Of a stretch of DNA of 9,876 bases, positions 1-6,758 are shown in pieces. The first letter of the stretch is position 1. Every line of letters begins with the position of its first letter. The DNA comes from Verrucomicrobiota bacterium (GTDB lineage Bacteria; Verrucomicrobiota; Verrucomicrobiia; Opitutales; Opitutaceae), in the NCBI GenBank assembly GCA_023447015.1, contig JAEXPG010000647.1:1-9876 (forward strand). Direction: 5' to 3'. The notes beneath the pieces are model-generated. The model saw only the letters and a program-made list of their open reading frames with translations, ran no database searches and was not told the DNA's origin. The translations under genes and the position numbers were made by a program.

Positions 1-96
1 GTAGTAGGGAGTGTCGGCGCGAGTCGAGGTTGTGGCGCCAACCGCGAGGGCGCACCCGACCAGGGTGCCGCGGAGGAACGAGGCGAACGAAGTCAT
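1..96 (-). CDS. Exported protein, N-terminal fragment (runs off left edge)
   Basis: The minus strand reads an uninterrupted 32-codon start from ATG (complement of 94-96) to the window edge. The product has a short N-region with Arg9, a hydrophobic core TLVGCALAVGA at about residues 11-21, and a polar stretch ending STRAD. This is a typical Sec signal peptide with likely cleavage after Ala27 (T-R-A before D). A lipobox-like LVGC ends at Cys15, but it sits too close to Arg9 to follow a proper hydrophobic segment, so signal peptidase I is the better reading. No Shine-Dalgarno sequence precedes the ATG. The gene diverges from the downstream nuclease operon. Mature function cannot be told from five residues. 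The call rests on the signal-peptide pattern and on codon choice matching its neighbours. Confidence 0.6.
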   Translation of the reverse strand, partial: MTSFASFLRGTLVGCALAVGATTSTRADTPYY

Positions 97-334
97 CGCG
101 AAGGTGGTGATGATCAAGGTTGTCGGAGCCGGGCATCGTGCCCGATTGGCGGATATGACAATCGAAGCGCGAAAACCCGCCATCGGAGGTGATGCGAATC
201 TGTGGCGAAGCGGTGGGAGTGGGTGCGGGGGAGCAGGAAAATGCGCAGGCGCGGGAGAATGAGAGCGAAGAGGGGGCGACGCGCGGGTTGTGTCGGGGCG
301 GGAAAGTCTGCCAACCTGCGCGGGCAACCGTACG
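97..334. other. Divergent intergenic region
   Basis: This 238-base stretch separates the leftward exported-protein gene from the rightward nuclease operon and should hold both promoters. It contains two abutting inverted repeats (130-144 and 143-164) and a purine-rich, G-rich patch (about 201-280) on the plus strand. I could not find a convincing pair of -35 and -10 boxes in either direction. TTGTCA on the minus strand (complement of 156-161) resembles a -35 box, but there is no good -10 box at the right distance. Open frames here look like by-products of high GC. Confidence 0.6.
130..164. promoter_or_regulatory. Two abutting inverted repeats, candidate operator
   Basis: CGGGCA-TCG-TGCCCG (130-144) is a perfect inverted repeat with 6-base arms. 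It abuts CGATTG (143-148), ten bases, then CAATCG (159-164), a second perfect inverted repeat. Both lie between divergent genes, 34-68 bases upstream of the minus-strand start, where a regulator could control transcription. No protein-binding family is recognised. Six-base arms arise by chance fairly often, so this is only a candidate. Confidence 0.3.
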
Positions 335-3178
335 ATGCCGCGCGAACTGAAGATTCTCCCGTGGGACCGGCCGCTCCTGGAGCGGGTGGTGGCGCATTTC
401 GCGGCGGGCTGGAACGGCGTCGGCGCGCTCGACCTTTCGGACCGGATGATCGTCGTGCCGACGCGGCAGGCCGGACGGCGGCTGCGCGAGGCGCTGGCAG
501 TGCATGCCGCGGAACGCGGCGGCGCGGTGCTGGCGCCGCGGGTGATCGTGCCGGAGCAGATTCTGGATCTTGCGCTGCCGAAGGGCACGGTGATCGCGAC
601 GCGGGCGCAGGTGCTGTTGGCCTGGGTCGAGACGTTGCGCAGCGCGGCTCTCGACGAGCTGCGCGAGGTGTTTCCCGTCGACCCGCCGGAGCGGGGATTC
701 GCCTGGGCGCTGCGGTTGGCCAACGAGCTGACGCGGCTGCAGGCCGCGCTGGCCGAGGGCGGCCTGCGGTTCGCCGATGTGGCGCCGAAGGCCGGCGACG
801 GTTTCGCGGAGCCGCGGCGCTGGGAACAGCTGGCGCAGCTGGAGTCCGCGGTCGACGCGCGGCTGGCGGAACAGCGGGTTTCCACGCTGCAGGCGGCCTC
901 GATCGCCGCCTCCGGAGCGCCGGCGGACCCGCCGGAGGGTGTCCGGCGGGTCTCGGTGGTCGCCGTGGCGGACCCGCTGCCGCTGGGTTTGCGTGTGCTG
1001 GAAAAATGGAGCCAGAAACACGAGGTCGAGGTGCTGGTGTGCGGCCCGGCGGACGGCGGAGCGTTGTTTGACGAGTGGGGGCGTCCGCGCCCCGAGGTGT
1101 GGCTCGAGCGGAGGCTCGAGCTGGAACCGTTCGAACAGCGCGTGCAGCTGTGTGCGGATCCGGCCGCGCAGGCGGCGCGGATCGCGGAGCGGCTGCTGGC
1201 GGTGGCGGCGCCGGCGGGACAGGTCGGCGTGGGCGCGGCGGACCCGGAAGTGCTGCCGCTGCTGGCGGGCGAGTTGCGGGCCGCGGGAGTGGAGTGCCAT
1301 CTGCCGGAGGGACGCCCCCTGCAGCGGCAGGCGCTGGCGGGCCTGATCGAGGCGCTGCGGACGGCGGTGCGCGACGACGATTGGGCGAGCGCGGTCGCGC
1401 TGGCGCGGCGCACCGAGGTGCTCGGCCATCTCGGGGGCGCACTCCAGGAGCCCGACGGTTTCTCAGCCGCGAAGTTTCTGGCCGGGCTCGACGCGCTGCA
1501 GGCGGATCACCTTCCGGCGACGTTGGCCGCGGCACGGCGGCAGGCGGATGCTTTCGAGACGCGGCATCCCGGACTCGGCGCGGCGCTCGCGGTGCTGGAG
1601 CAGTTGATTGCCGAGCTGCGCGCCGGAGCGTTTCCCGCGGCGTGGATGGCGGTGCTCGGGCGCCTGCATGCCGGGCGCGTGCTGGATCCGGCGCGGCCGG
1701 AGGACCGGGCTTTCGCCGAGGCGGCGGAGGCCTGGCGTGTGGCGGCGTCCGAAGTGGTGGCGTCCGCACCGCCGCGGCTCAAGGCCGAGGAGGCGTGCGA
1801 GCTGGCCCTGCAACTTTTCGGCGCCGGGCGGATCTTCGACGACAAGCCGGCGGGCGCGGTGGAGCTGGACGGCTGGCTGGAGCTGGTGTTCCGCGCCGAG
1901 CCGGTGCTGCTCGTGGCCGGGCTCAACGACGGCTGCGCGCCGGAGGCGGTGAACGGCCACGCGTTTCTGCCGGAGTCGCTGCGTGAGCGGCTCGGCCTCA
2001 AGACGAACGCCCAGCGGTTCGCGCGCGATGCGTGGCAGCTGGCGGCGCTCGCGGCCTGCCGGGCGCAGTCAGGCGAACTGGGCGTGTTTCTCGGGAAAAC
2101 GTCGGCGGCGGGCGACCCGCTGCGGCCCTCGCGGCTGCTGTTCCAGTGCACGGAGACGGAGCTGCCGGCGCGGGTGCGTTTCCTGTTCCGTGCGCTGCCG
2201 CCGGCGGGCGGCAACCTGGCGTGGCGGCGGGCGTGGCGCTGGCGGGTGCCGTGGGTCGGAGGGGCCGAACGCCTGAAGGTGACCGGCTTCCGCGATTACC
2301 TCGCGTGCCCGTTCCGTTTCTATCTGAAGCACCGGCTGAAGATGGAGCCGGTCGACGCGGCGAAGCGCGAGCTCGACGCCCGCGACTTCGGCACGCTCGT
2401 GCACCGGGTGCTCGAACGTCTCGGGCAGGACACGGCGTGGCGCGACTGCACGGATGGCGAGGAGCTGGCGCGGGCGTTCGATGCGACGCTCACGGCGGTG
2501 GTCGCGGCGCGGTTTGGCGACGAGCTCTCCTTGCCTCTGCTCGTGCAGGTGGAGTCGGCGCGGCAGCGTCTGGCCGCGGTGGCGCGTCTGCAGGCGCAGG
2601 AGCGCGCCGCCGGCTGGGTGATCGACCGGACCGAGTGGAAACTGCCGGGCGGGAAGCTGATCGTCGGCGGCATCGAACTTTCGGGGACAATCGACCGGAT
2701 CGAGCGGCACGAGGCGACGGGGGCCTGGCGGGTGCTCGACTACAAGACGTCCGAGAGCGCGAAGGCGCCGGCGAAGGCGCACCTGCGCTCCGACCGGGGC
2801 GGTGCGGCCTGGCTCGATGCGGCGCGGGTGGATGTGGGCGGCAAGCCGCACCGCTGGACCGATCTCCAGTTGCCGCTCTACCGCTGGGCCCTGGGCGAGC
2901 TGTTCGGCGCCACGGATGTGGCCGTCGGCTACTTCAACCTGCCGAAGGCGGTGACGGAGACTTCGATCGCGCTTTGGGCGGATTTCGACGGGGCGCTGCA
3001 GGAGTCGGCGTTGCGGTGCGCGGAGGCGGTCGGCGCCGGCGTGAAGGCCGGGCGGTGCTGGCCCCCGGTCGAGGAGCCGGAGAACGACGAGTTTGCGGCG
3101 CTCGTGCACGACAGCGCGGCGGAGAGTTTCGACGTGGGCGACTGGCCGGCGGCGGTGCGCGGGGAGGTGGGGCGATGA
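335..3178 (+). CDS. addB: AddB-like PD-(D/E)XK nuclease protein
   Basis: Predicted nuclease subunit of an AddAB-type helicase-nuclease that processes double-strand DNA ends in the cytoplasm, 947 residues. The N-terminal half is a degenerate helicase fold: VVPTRQAGRRLREAL resembles helicase motif Ia, but no Walker A GKT is visible. LVAGLNDGCAPEAV followed by LPESLRERLGL matches the AddB/RecC-like second helicase half. The C-terminal PD-(D/E)XK domain begins near LACPFRFYL (Cys658). It has His690 in FGTLVH, Asp787 in GTIDRIE, Asp802 and Lys804 in LDYKTS, and Gln845 in DLQLPLYRW, so all catalytic positions are present. The cysteine trio expected for the AddB Fe-S cluster near the C-terminus is absent; only Cys895 and Cys908 follow Gln845. 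The ATG at 335 is chosen because MPRELKILPWDRPLL looks like the natural start; an in-frame GTG at 290 would add 15 unconvincing residues. Neither start has a strong Shine-Dalgarno. Its stop overlaps the helicase start, and the pairing supports AddB over a stand-alone nuclease. Confidence 0.82.
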   Translation: MPRELKILPWDRPLLERVVAHFAAGWNGVGALDLSDRMIVVPTRQAGRRLREALAVHAAERGGAVLAPRVIVPEQILDLALPKGTVIATRAQVLLAWVETLRSAALDELREVFPVDPPERGFAWALRLANELTRLQAALAEGGLRFADVAPKAGDGFAEPRRWEQLAQLESAVDARLAEQRVSTLQAASIAASGAPADPPEGVRRVSVVAVADPLPLGLRVLEKWSQKHEVEVLVCGPADGGALFDEWGRPRPEVWLERRLELEPFEQRVQLCADPAAQAARIAERLLAVAAPAGQVGVGAADPEVLPLLAGELRAAGVECHLPEGRPLQRQALAGLIEALRTAVRDDDWASAVALARRTEVLGHLGGALQEPDGFSAAKFLAGLDALQADHLPATLAAARRQADAFETRHPGLGAALAVLEQLIAELRAGAFPAAWMAVLGRLHAGRVLDPARPEDRAFAEAAEAWRVAASEVVASAPPRLKAEEACELALQLFGAGRIFDDKPAGAVELDGWLELVFRAEPVLLVAGLNDGCAPEAVNGHAFLPESLRERLGLKTNAQRFARDAWQLAALAACRAQSGELGVFLGKTSAAGDPLRPSRLLFQCTETELPARVRFLFRALPPAGGNLAWRRAWRWRVPWVGGAERLKVTGFRDYLACPFRFYLKHRLKMEPVDAAKRELDARDFGTLVHRVLERLGQDTAWRDCTDGEELARAFDATLTAVVAARFGDELSLPLLVQVESARQRLAAVARLQAQERAAGWVIDRTEWKLPGGKLIVGGIELSGTIDRIERHEATGAWRVLDYKTSESAKAPAKAHLRSDRGGAAWLDAARVDVGGKPHRWTDLQLPLYRWALGELFGATDVAVGYFNLPKAVTETSIALWADFDGALQESALRCAEAVGAGVKAGRCWPPVEEPENDEFAALVHDSAAESFDVGDWPAAVRGEVGR
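3163..3178 (+). promoter_or_regulatory. Shine-Dalgarno and ATGA overlap coupling the two subunits
   Basis: GGAGG at 3163-3167 lies seven bases before the helicase ATG at 3175. That ATG shares the bases ATGA with the stop codon TGA (3176-3178) of the upstream gene. Such an overlap usually means translational coupling, which would help keep the two subunits in balanced amounts. It also fixes the helicase start and rules out the longer upstream extension of that reading frame. Confidence 0.85.
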
Positions 3179-6100
3179 GCGCGCTGCGGCACGAGATGAT
3201 CTTCGCGTCGGCTGGCTCGGGCAAGACGTTCGCCCTGACGACACGCTTCATCCGCCTGCTCGCGCTCGGCGCGGCGCCGGAGCGCATCGTCGCGCTGACG
3301 TTCACGCGGAAGGCGGCCGGCGAGTTTTTCGGGGAGATCCTCAACCGCCTGGCGGCCGCAAGCGCGGACGAGGGGAAGGCGCGGACGCTCGCGGCGGCGG
3401 TCGAGCGCCCGGAGCTGATGGCGGCGGATTTCCTGAAGCTGTTGCGCGGGATGGTCGGCGCGATGCACCGGCTCAACCTCGGCACGCTCGACGGCTTCTT
3501 CGCGAAGATCGTGCGCGCGTTCCCGCTGGAGCTCGGGCTCGGCGGCGAGCCGGGGTTGCTGGACGCGCACGCGGCGGCGGAGGAGATGCGGCGTGTGCTC
3601 GCGCAGTTGTTCGCCTCGCGCGGCGGACTGACGCCGGAGCAGCACGAGCTGATCGAGGCGTTCCGCATGGCGACCTTCGGCACGGATGGAAAAAGCGTGG
3701 CGGAGAGCTTCGACCGGTTCGTGGCGGAGCATCTCGCGCTGTATCGCGCGGCGCCGGAGCCGGCGAAGTGGGGCACGGCGGCGCGCCTCTGGCCGCGCGG
3801 TTTTCCGTGGGGCGGTGTGGCCGACGAGGCGGCGACCGCGCGTGCCGCCGAGGAGGTCATCGACTGGGCGAACGGCGCAGCGCTGGCGGACAAGCACCGC
3901 GAGCGCTTCGTGGTGTTTGCGCGCGCGGCGCTGGAGTGGACCCCGGGCCAGCCGTGGAGCCGCGAGATCAGCTACGTGGCGGAGAAAGTGCTGGCCGAGT
4001 GGAGCCGGCTCAATGCGGCCGGTGCGGCGGGTGTGGATCTGAAGTTCGACCGGGCGAAGATTGCGGTGCCGCCGTCGGCGGCGGTGGCGATCGCTGTGCT
4101 CGTGCGACGGCTCGTCGGGCTGGAGCTCGGTCGCCGGATGGCGGTGACGCAGGGCATCGCGAAGGTGATGCGGACGTTCGACGCGTTGTACGACGCCGAG
4201 GTGCGGCGTGCGGGGCGGCTGACGTTTGCGGACCTGCAGCAGCTGTTGTCGCCCGAGCGCGCGATGGCCGGGGCGCAGGGGGGCGCCGGTGAACTCGACC
4301 GCGCCGGGCTGGACTACCGGATCGACGCGCGGCTCGACCACTGGCTCTTCGACGAGTTCCAGGACACCAGCTACCAGCAGTGGAAGATCCTGGAGCGGCT
4401 GGTGGACGAGGTCGTGCAGGATCCGGAGGGGCGGCGGAGCCTCTTCTACGTCGGCGACGTGAAGCAGGCGATCTTCACGTGGCGCGAGGGCGATCCGCGG
4501 CTTTTCGCCCACGTGGCGGAGCGGTACCGCAGCGCCGCCGGCGGCGGCGTGGTCGCGGGCGAGTTGAACGACTCGTGGCGTTCGGGGCCGGAGCTGATCG
4601 AGATGGTGAACCGGGTTTGTGGCGACAAGGCGGTGATCGCGGAGCTGTTTCCCGAGGCGGCCCCGGAGTGGAACCGGCACTGGCGCGAGCACCGCAGCGC
4701 GCGGCCGGAGAACCGCGGGCAGGCGGCGCTGCTGCTGGCCGACGACGAGGCCGGGCGCTGGGCGGCGACGTTGCGGCTCCTGCAGGAGATCCGGCCGACG
4801 GAGCGCGGGCTGACCTGTGCGGTGCTGGTGCGGCAGAACGACGTGGGTGCGCGGCTGGCGGACTATCTGCGGCGCGCGGGCGGGATCGCCGCGGTGGCGG
4901 AGGCGGACCTGCGGATCGGCACGGACAATCCGGCGGCGACGGCGCTCGCGGCGTTGCTGCAGGTCGCCGCGCATCCGGATGACGGGTTCGCGAGGCGCCA
5001 GGTGGCGATGTCGCCGTTGGGTGGCCTGCTCGTGGCGGAGCTTGGCGGGCATTGGGCGGAGTCCCCGGCGGCGCTGAGTCGCACCGTGCTCGGTGCGCTG
5101 GAGGCGGACGGATTCGAGGCGTGGCTGGCGGCGTGGGCGCGTCGGCTGGAGCCGGTGCTGGCGCCCGACGACGGGTTCACGCGGCTGCGGTTGCGCCAGT
5201 TGGTGGCCGCCGGGCGGACGTTCGACGCGACGGGTGCGCGGGCGGTGGACGAGTTTCTGCGTTTTCTGGGCGAGCACACGGTAAGGGAGGGCGAGGGGGC
5301 CGGCATGGTGCGGGTGATGACCGTGCACAAATCGAAGGGCCTCGGCTTCGACGTGGTGGTGCTTCCGGATCTCGAGGGGCAGAAGCTGGCGCAGCGGCGC
5401 GATGGTCCGGCCGTGCGCAAGGCGGCGGACCGCTCGGTCGAATGGGTCCTGCAATACCCCGGGGCGACCATCGCCGAGAACGACCCGGTGTTGCGCGAGT
5501 ACCTGGCGGAGGCGGTGGCGGAGAACTGCTACGAGCAACTCTCGCTCCTGTACGTGGCGCTGACGCGGGCGAAGCGGGCGATGTACGCGGTGGTCGAGCG
5601 GCCGGGGAAGTCCGGCTCGTTGAACTTCCCGAAGCTGCTCCTCGAGACGCTCGGCGACGAGGAATGCGCGGTGCGGGTGGGGGCGGCCACGATGGTCGGT
5701 GTCTGGAGTGCGGGCGCCGGGGATTGGTTCGCGGGACTTGGCGAGGCTGGCGGCGTGGGCGGCGCCGCGGGGGAGCTGCCGCAGCCCCAGGCTCACATTT
5801 CCCGACCGGCGGAGCGGGCGGGGGAGCCGCGCGGCGATGTCGCGACGGGTGCGGCTGTGGTTCGTGGAATGCTGGTTGCGCGGCGGCCTTCGGGATTGAA
5901 GGAGGCAACTTTGGCGGCGGATGGCCTTTTTGTTGGGGCCAGCGGCGCGGCGGCGGAGTTCGGCACCAAGGTCCATGCCTTGTTGGCCGCGGTGGAATGG
6001 GCTGACGGGAGTGAAGCGGCCAAGCTGGCCGGGTTCCTTGGCGACCCCGCGCGGAAGGAGGGGGCTTGGGACTCCGCGCTGGCTGAAGCGCTGGCGTGTT

Positions 6101-6459
6101 TGCGTTCGCCGACTCTGCGGGAGGTCTTCGGCAGGGAAGCGCCGGGCGACGAGGTTTGGCGTGAGCGGGCGTTTGAGGCGGTGGAGGGCGATGCGTGGGT
6201 CTCGGGGGTCCTTGATCGCGTGGTTCTGCGCCGGGCGGCGGACGGGGGACTCACGGTCACGATCTACGATTTCAAAACCGAACGGTCGGCGGGCGAGCTG
6301 CACTGGTTGGAGCAGCATGCGCCTCAGTTGAACCTGTATCGGCGGATCGTGGCGCGCCTTGTGGGGGTGGATGTCGGGTGTGTGCGCGCTTTCGTGCTGG
6401 CGACGGCGTCGCAGCGTCTGGCGGAGGTCCCTCCTGCATGCACGCCGAGCAAGGGGTGA
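3175..6459 (+). CDS. addA: AddA-like UvrD/Rep helicase with C-terminal nuclease
   Basis: Superfamily 1 ATP-dependent DNA helicase fused to a RecB-type nuclease, 1094 residues, the predicted motor of an AddAB end-resection complex. Motifs in order: Walker A ASAGSGKT (11-18); motif Ia LTFTRKAAGEF; LGTLDGFFAKIVRAFP; motif II DEFQDT (393-398); motif III VGDVKQAIFTWR (Gly427); motif IV NDSWRS (465-470); motif V MTVHKSKG (715-722); motif VI YVALTRAK (793-800). A Gly/Ala-rich linker (about 842-928) leads to the nuclease domain: His934 in FGTKVH, Asp1014 in GVLDRV, Asp1032 and Lys1034 in YDFKTE, Gln1051 in APQLNLYRR. All catalytic residues are present. The start is fixed by the ATGA overlap and GGAGG. 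RecB has the same architecture, but RecC partners lack an intact nuclease site, whereas the neighbour here has one, which favours AddA. The frame is uninterrupted. Confidence 0.9.
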   Translation: MSALRHEMIFASAGSGKTFALTTRFIRLLALGAAPERIVALTFTRKAAGEFFGEILNRLAAASADEGKARTLAAAVERPELMAADFLKLLRGMVGAMHRLNLGTLDGFFAKIVRAFPLELGLGGEPGLLDAHAAAEEMRRVLAQLFASRGGLTPEQHELIEAFRMATFGTDGKSVAESFDRFVAEHLALYRAAPEPAKWGTAARLWPRGFPWGGVADEAATARAAEEVIDWANGAALADKHRERFVVFARAALEWTPGQPWSREISYVAEKVLAEWSRLNAAGAAGVDLKFDRAKIAVPPSAAVAIAVLVRRLVGLELGRRMAVTQGIAKVMRTFDALYDAEVRRAGRLTFADLQQLLSPERAMAGAQGGAGELDRAGLDYRIDARLDHWLFDEFQDTSYQQWKILERLVDEVVQDPEGRRSLFYVGDVKQAIFTWREGDPRLFAHVAERYRSAAGGGVVAGELNDSWRSGPELIEMVNRVCGDKAVIAELFPEAAPEWNRHWREHRSARPENRGQAALLLADDEAGRWAATLRLLQEIRPTERGLTCAVLVRQNDVGARLADYLRRAGGIAAVAEADLRIGTDNPAATALAALLQVAAHPDDGFARRQVAMSPLGGLLVAELGGHWAESPAALSRTVLGALEADGFEAWLAAWARRLEPVLAPDDGFTRLRLRQLVAAGRTFDATGARAVDEFLRFLGEHTVREGEGAGMVRVMTVHKSKGLGFDVVVLPDLEGQKLAQRRDGPAVRKAADRSVEWVLQYPGATIAENDPVLREYLAEAVAENCYEQLSLLYVALTRAKRAMYAVVERPGKSGSLNFPKLLLETLGDEECAVRVGAATMVGVWSAGAGDWFAGLGEAGGVGGAAGELPQPQAHISRPAERAGEPRGDVATGAAVVRGMLVARRPSGLKEATLAADGLFVGASGAAAEFGTKVHALLAAVEWADGSEAAKLAGFLGDPARKEGAWDSALAEALACLRSPTLREVFGREAPGDEVWRERAFEAVEGDAWVSGVLDRVVLRRAADGGLTVTIYDFKTERSAGELHWLEQHAPQLNLYRRIVARLVGVDVGCVRAFVLATASQRLAEVPPACTPSKG

Positions 6460-6461
6460 GG

Positions 6462-6475
6462 GTCCGGTGCCGGAC
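6462..6475 (+). repeat. Small hairpin just after the helicase stop
   Basis: GTCCG-GTGC-CGGAC forms a perfect 5-base stem with a 4-base loop beginning three bases after the TGA. No T-run follows, so it is not a standard intrinsic terminator. It could help protect the mRNA 3' end or simply be chance. Confidence 0.3.
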
Positions 6476-6499
6476 GGAATGGCGATCCGGCGGAATCGT

Positions 6500-6531
6500 G
6501 TCAGCCCGGCACTCCAGACTCCGGGCCTGAC
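6500..6531 (+). repeat. Bulged hairpin downstream of addA-like gene
   Basis: GTCAG-CCCGG (6500-6509) pairs with CCGGG-(C)-CTGAC (6521-6531), giving ten base pairs interrupted by one bulged C, with an 11-base loop. No T-run follows. It may be an mRNA 3'-end structure or part of a larger folded leader. Confidence 0.4.
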
Positions 6532-6573
6532 TCGCGCCTGCCCGCGCCGCTGCGGTCAAGCGGATCGTCTTCC

Positions 6574-6694
6574 TTTCGCGAACCGGAGCAGGCCGGGCCT
6601 CAGGCGCGGAATTTTCGTTTGCCGGAGATTTCGCGGCGCGGCAATTAGGCACTGCGTTCTCGCCCGGCTGCTGCCGGGGCTTTCGCGAATCCGG
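6574..6694. repeat. Two copies of TTTCGCGAA-(T)-CCGG
   Basis: TTTCGCGAACCGG occurs at 6574-6586 and TTTCGCGAATCCGG at 6681-6694, 107 bases apart. A partial third copy TTTCGCGG lies between them at 6629-6636. The core TTCGCGAA is a perfect 8-base palindrome. Both full copies lie upstream of the symporter start, so they are candidate regulator sites. The second overlaps the tail of the probable terminator. The regulator is unknown. Confidence 0.35.
6663..6684 (+). terminator. Probable intrinsic terminator of the addBA operon
   Basis: CCCGGC-TGCT-GCCGGG forms a perfect 6-base-pair G+C stem with a 4-base loop, followed by GCTTTC. The T-run is short and comes two bases after the stem, so efficiency is doubtful. 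Its position, about 200 bases past the helicase stop and 72 bases before the symporter ATG, would also allow it to act as an attenuator if the symporter promoter lies upstream of it. Confidence 0.42.
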
Positions 6695-6742
6695 CCCCAT
6701 CGTTCGACCCTCCCCAAACCCAACAACCCTTCGCCCCCCCGC

Positions 6743-6758
6743 GGAGATTTAACGCATG
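6743..6758 (+). promoter_or_regulatory. Ribosome-binding site of the symporter
   Basis: GGAG at 6743-6746 lies nine bases before the ATG at 6756 and supports this start. Just upstream is a C-rich tract with almost no G (6695-6740), which should leave the site unstructured. Confidence 0.65.

Larger units (their letters stand above)
6460..6755. other. Intergenic region between addA-like and symporter genes
   Basis: This 296-base stretch holds no convincing gene; open frames crossing it are by-products of neighbouring genes. It contains a small hairpin three bases past the helicase stop (6462-6475), a longer bulged hairpin (6500-6531), an 8-base inverted repeat pair (6533-6540 with 6601-6608), two copies of TTTCGCGAA, a probable terminator (6663-6684) and a C-rich, G-poor tract leading to the symporter ribosome-binding site. 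The symporter promoter should lie here, but I could not assign clear -35 and -10 boxes. Confidence 0.7.

Noticed and set aside
11..262. Small plus-strand frame of 83 codons at the left end
   Set aside because: It overlaps the signal-peptide gene on the other strand and the divergent regulatory region, has no ribosome-binding site, and ends in a low-complexity Gly/Ala tail.
114..1769. Minus-strand open frame of 551 codons opposite the AddB-like gene
   Set aside because: The product is almost wholly Arg, Pro and Ala with no domain, and it overlaps the well-supported plus-strand gene.
2032..3174. Upstream extension of the helicase reading frame by 381 codons
   Set aside because: It overlaps the AddB nuclease domain in another frame and encodes a low-complexity Gly/Arg/Ala product. 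The real start has GGAGG and an ATGA overlap, with Walker A at the expected distance from it.
4398..4405. GCTGGTGG, identical to E. coli Chi (also at 9406-9413)
   Set aside because: Chi is specific to the E. coli RecBCD lineage. AddAB enzymes of other phyla use different sequences, and this octamer is expected by chance in GC-rich coding DNA.
2929..6318. Long minus-strand open frame of 1129 codons opposite the AddA-like gene
   Set aside because: The plus strand carries the full ordered set of helicase and nuclease motifs. The minus product is Arg/Pro/His-rich with no recognisable domain, a common artefact of high-GC coding DNA.
6619..6647. TTGCCG and CAATTA 17 bases apart as a symporter promoter
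   Set aside because: The second box matches the -10 consensus at only one position, and the pair lies upstream of the probable terminator.
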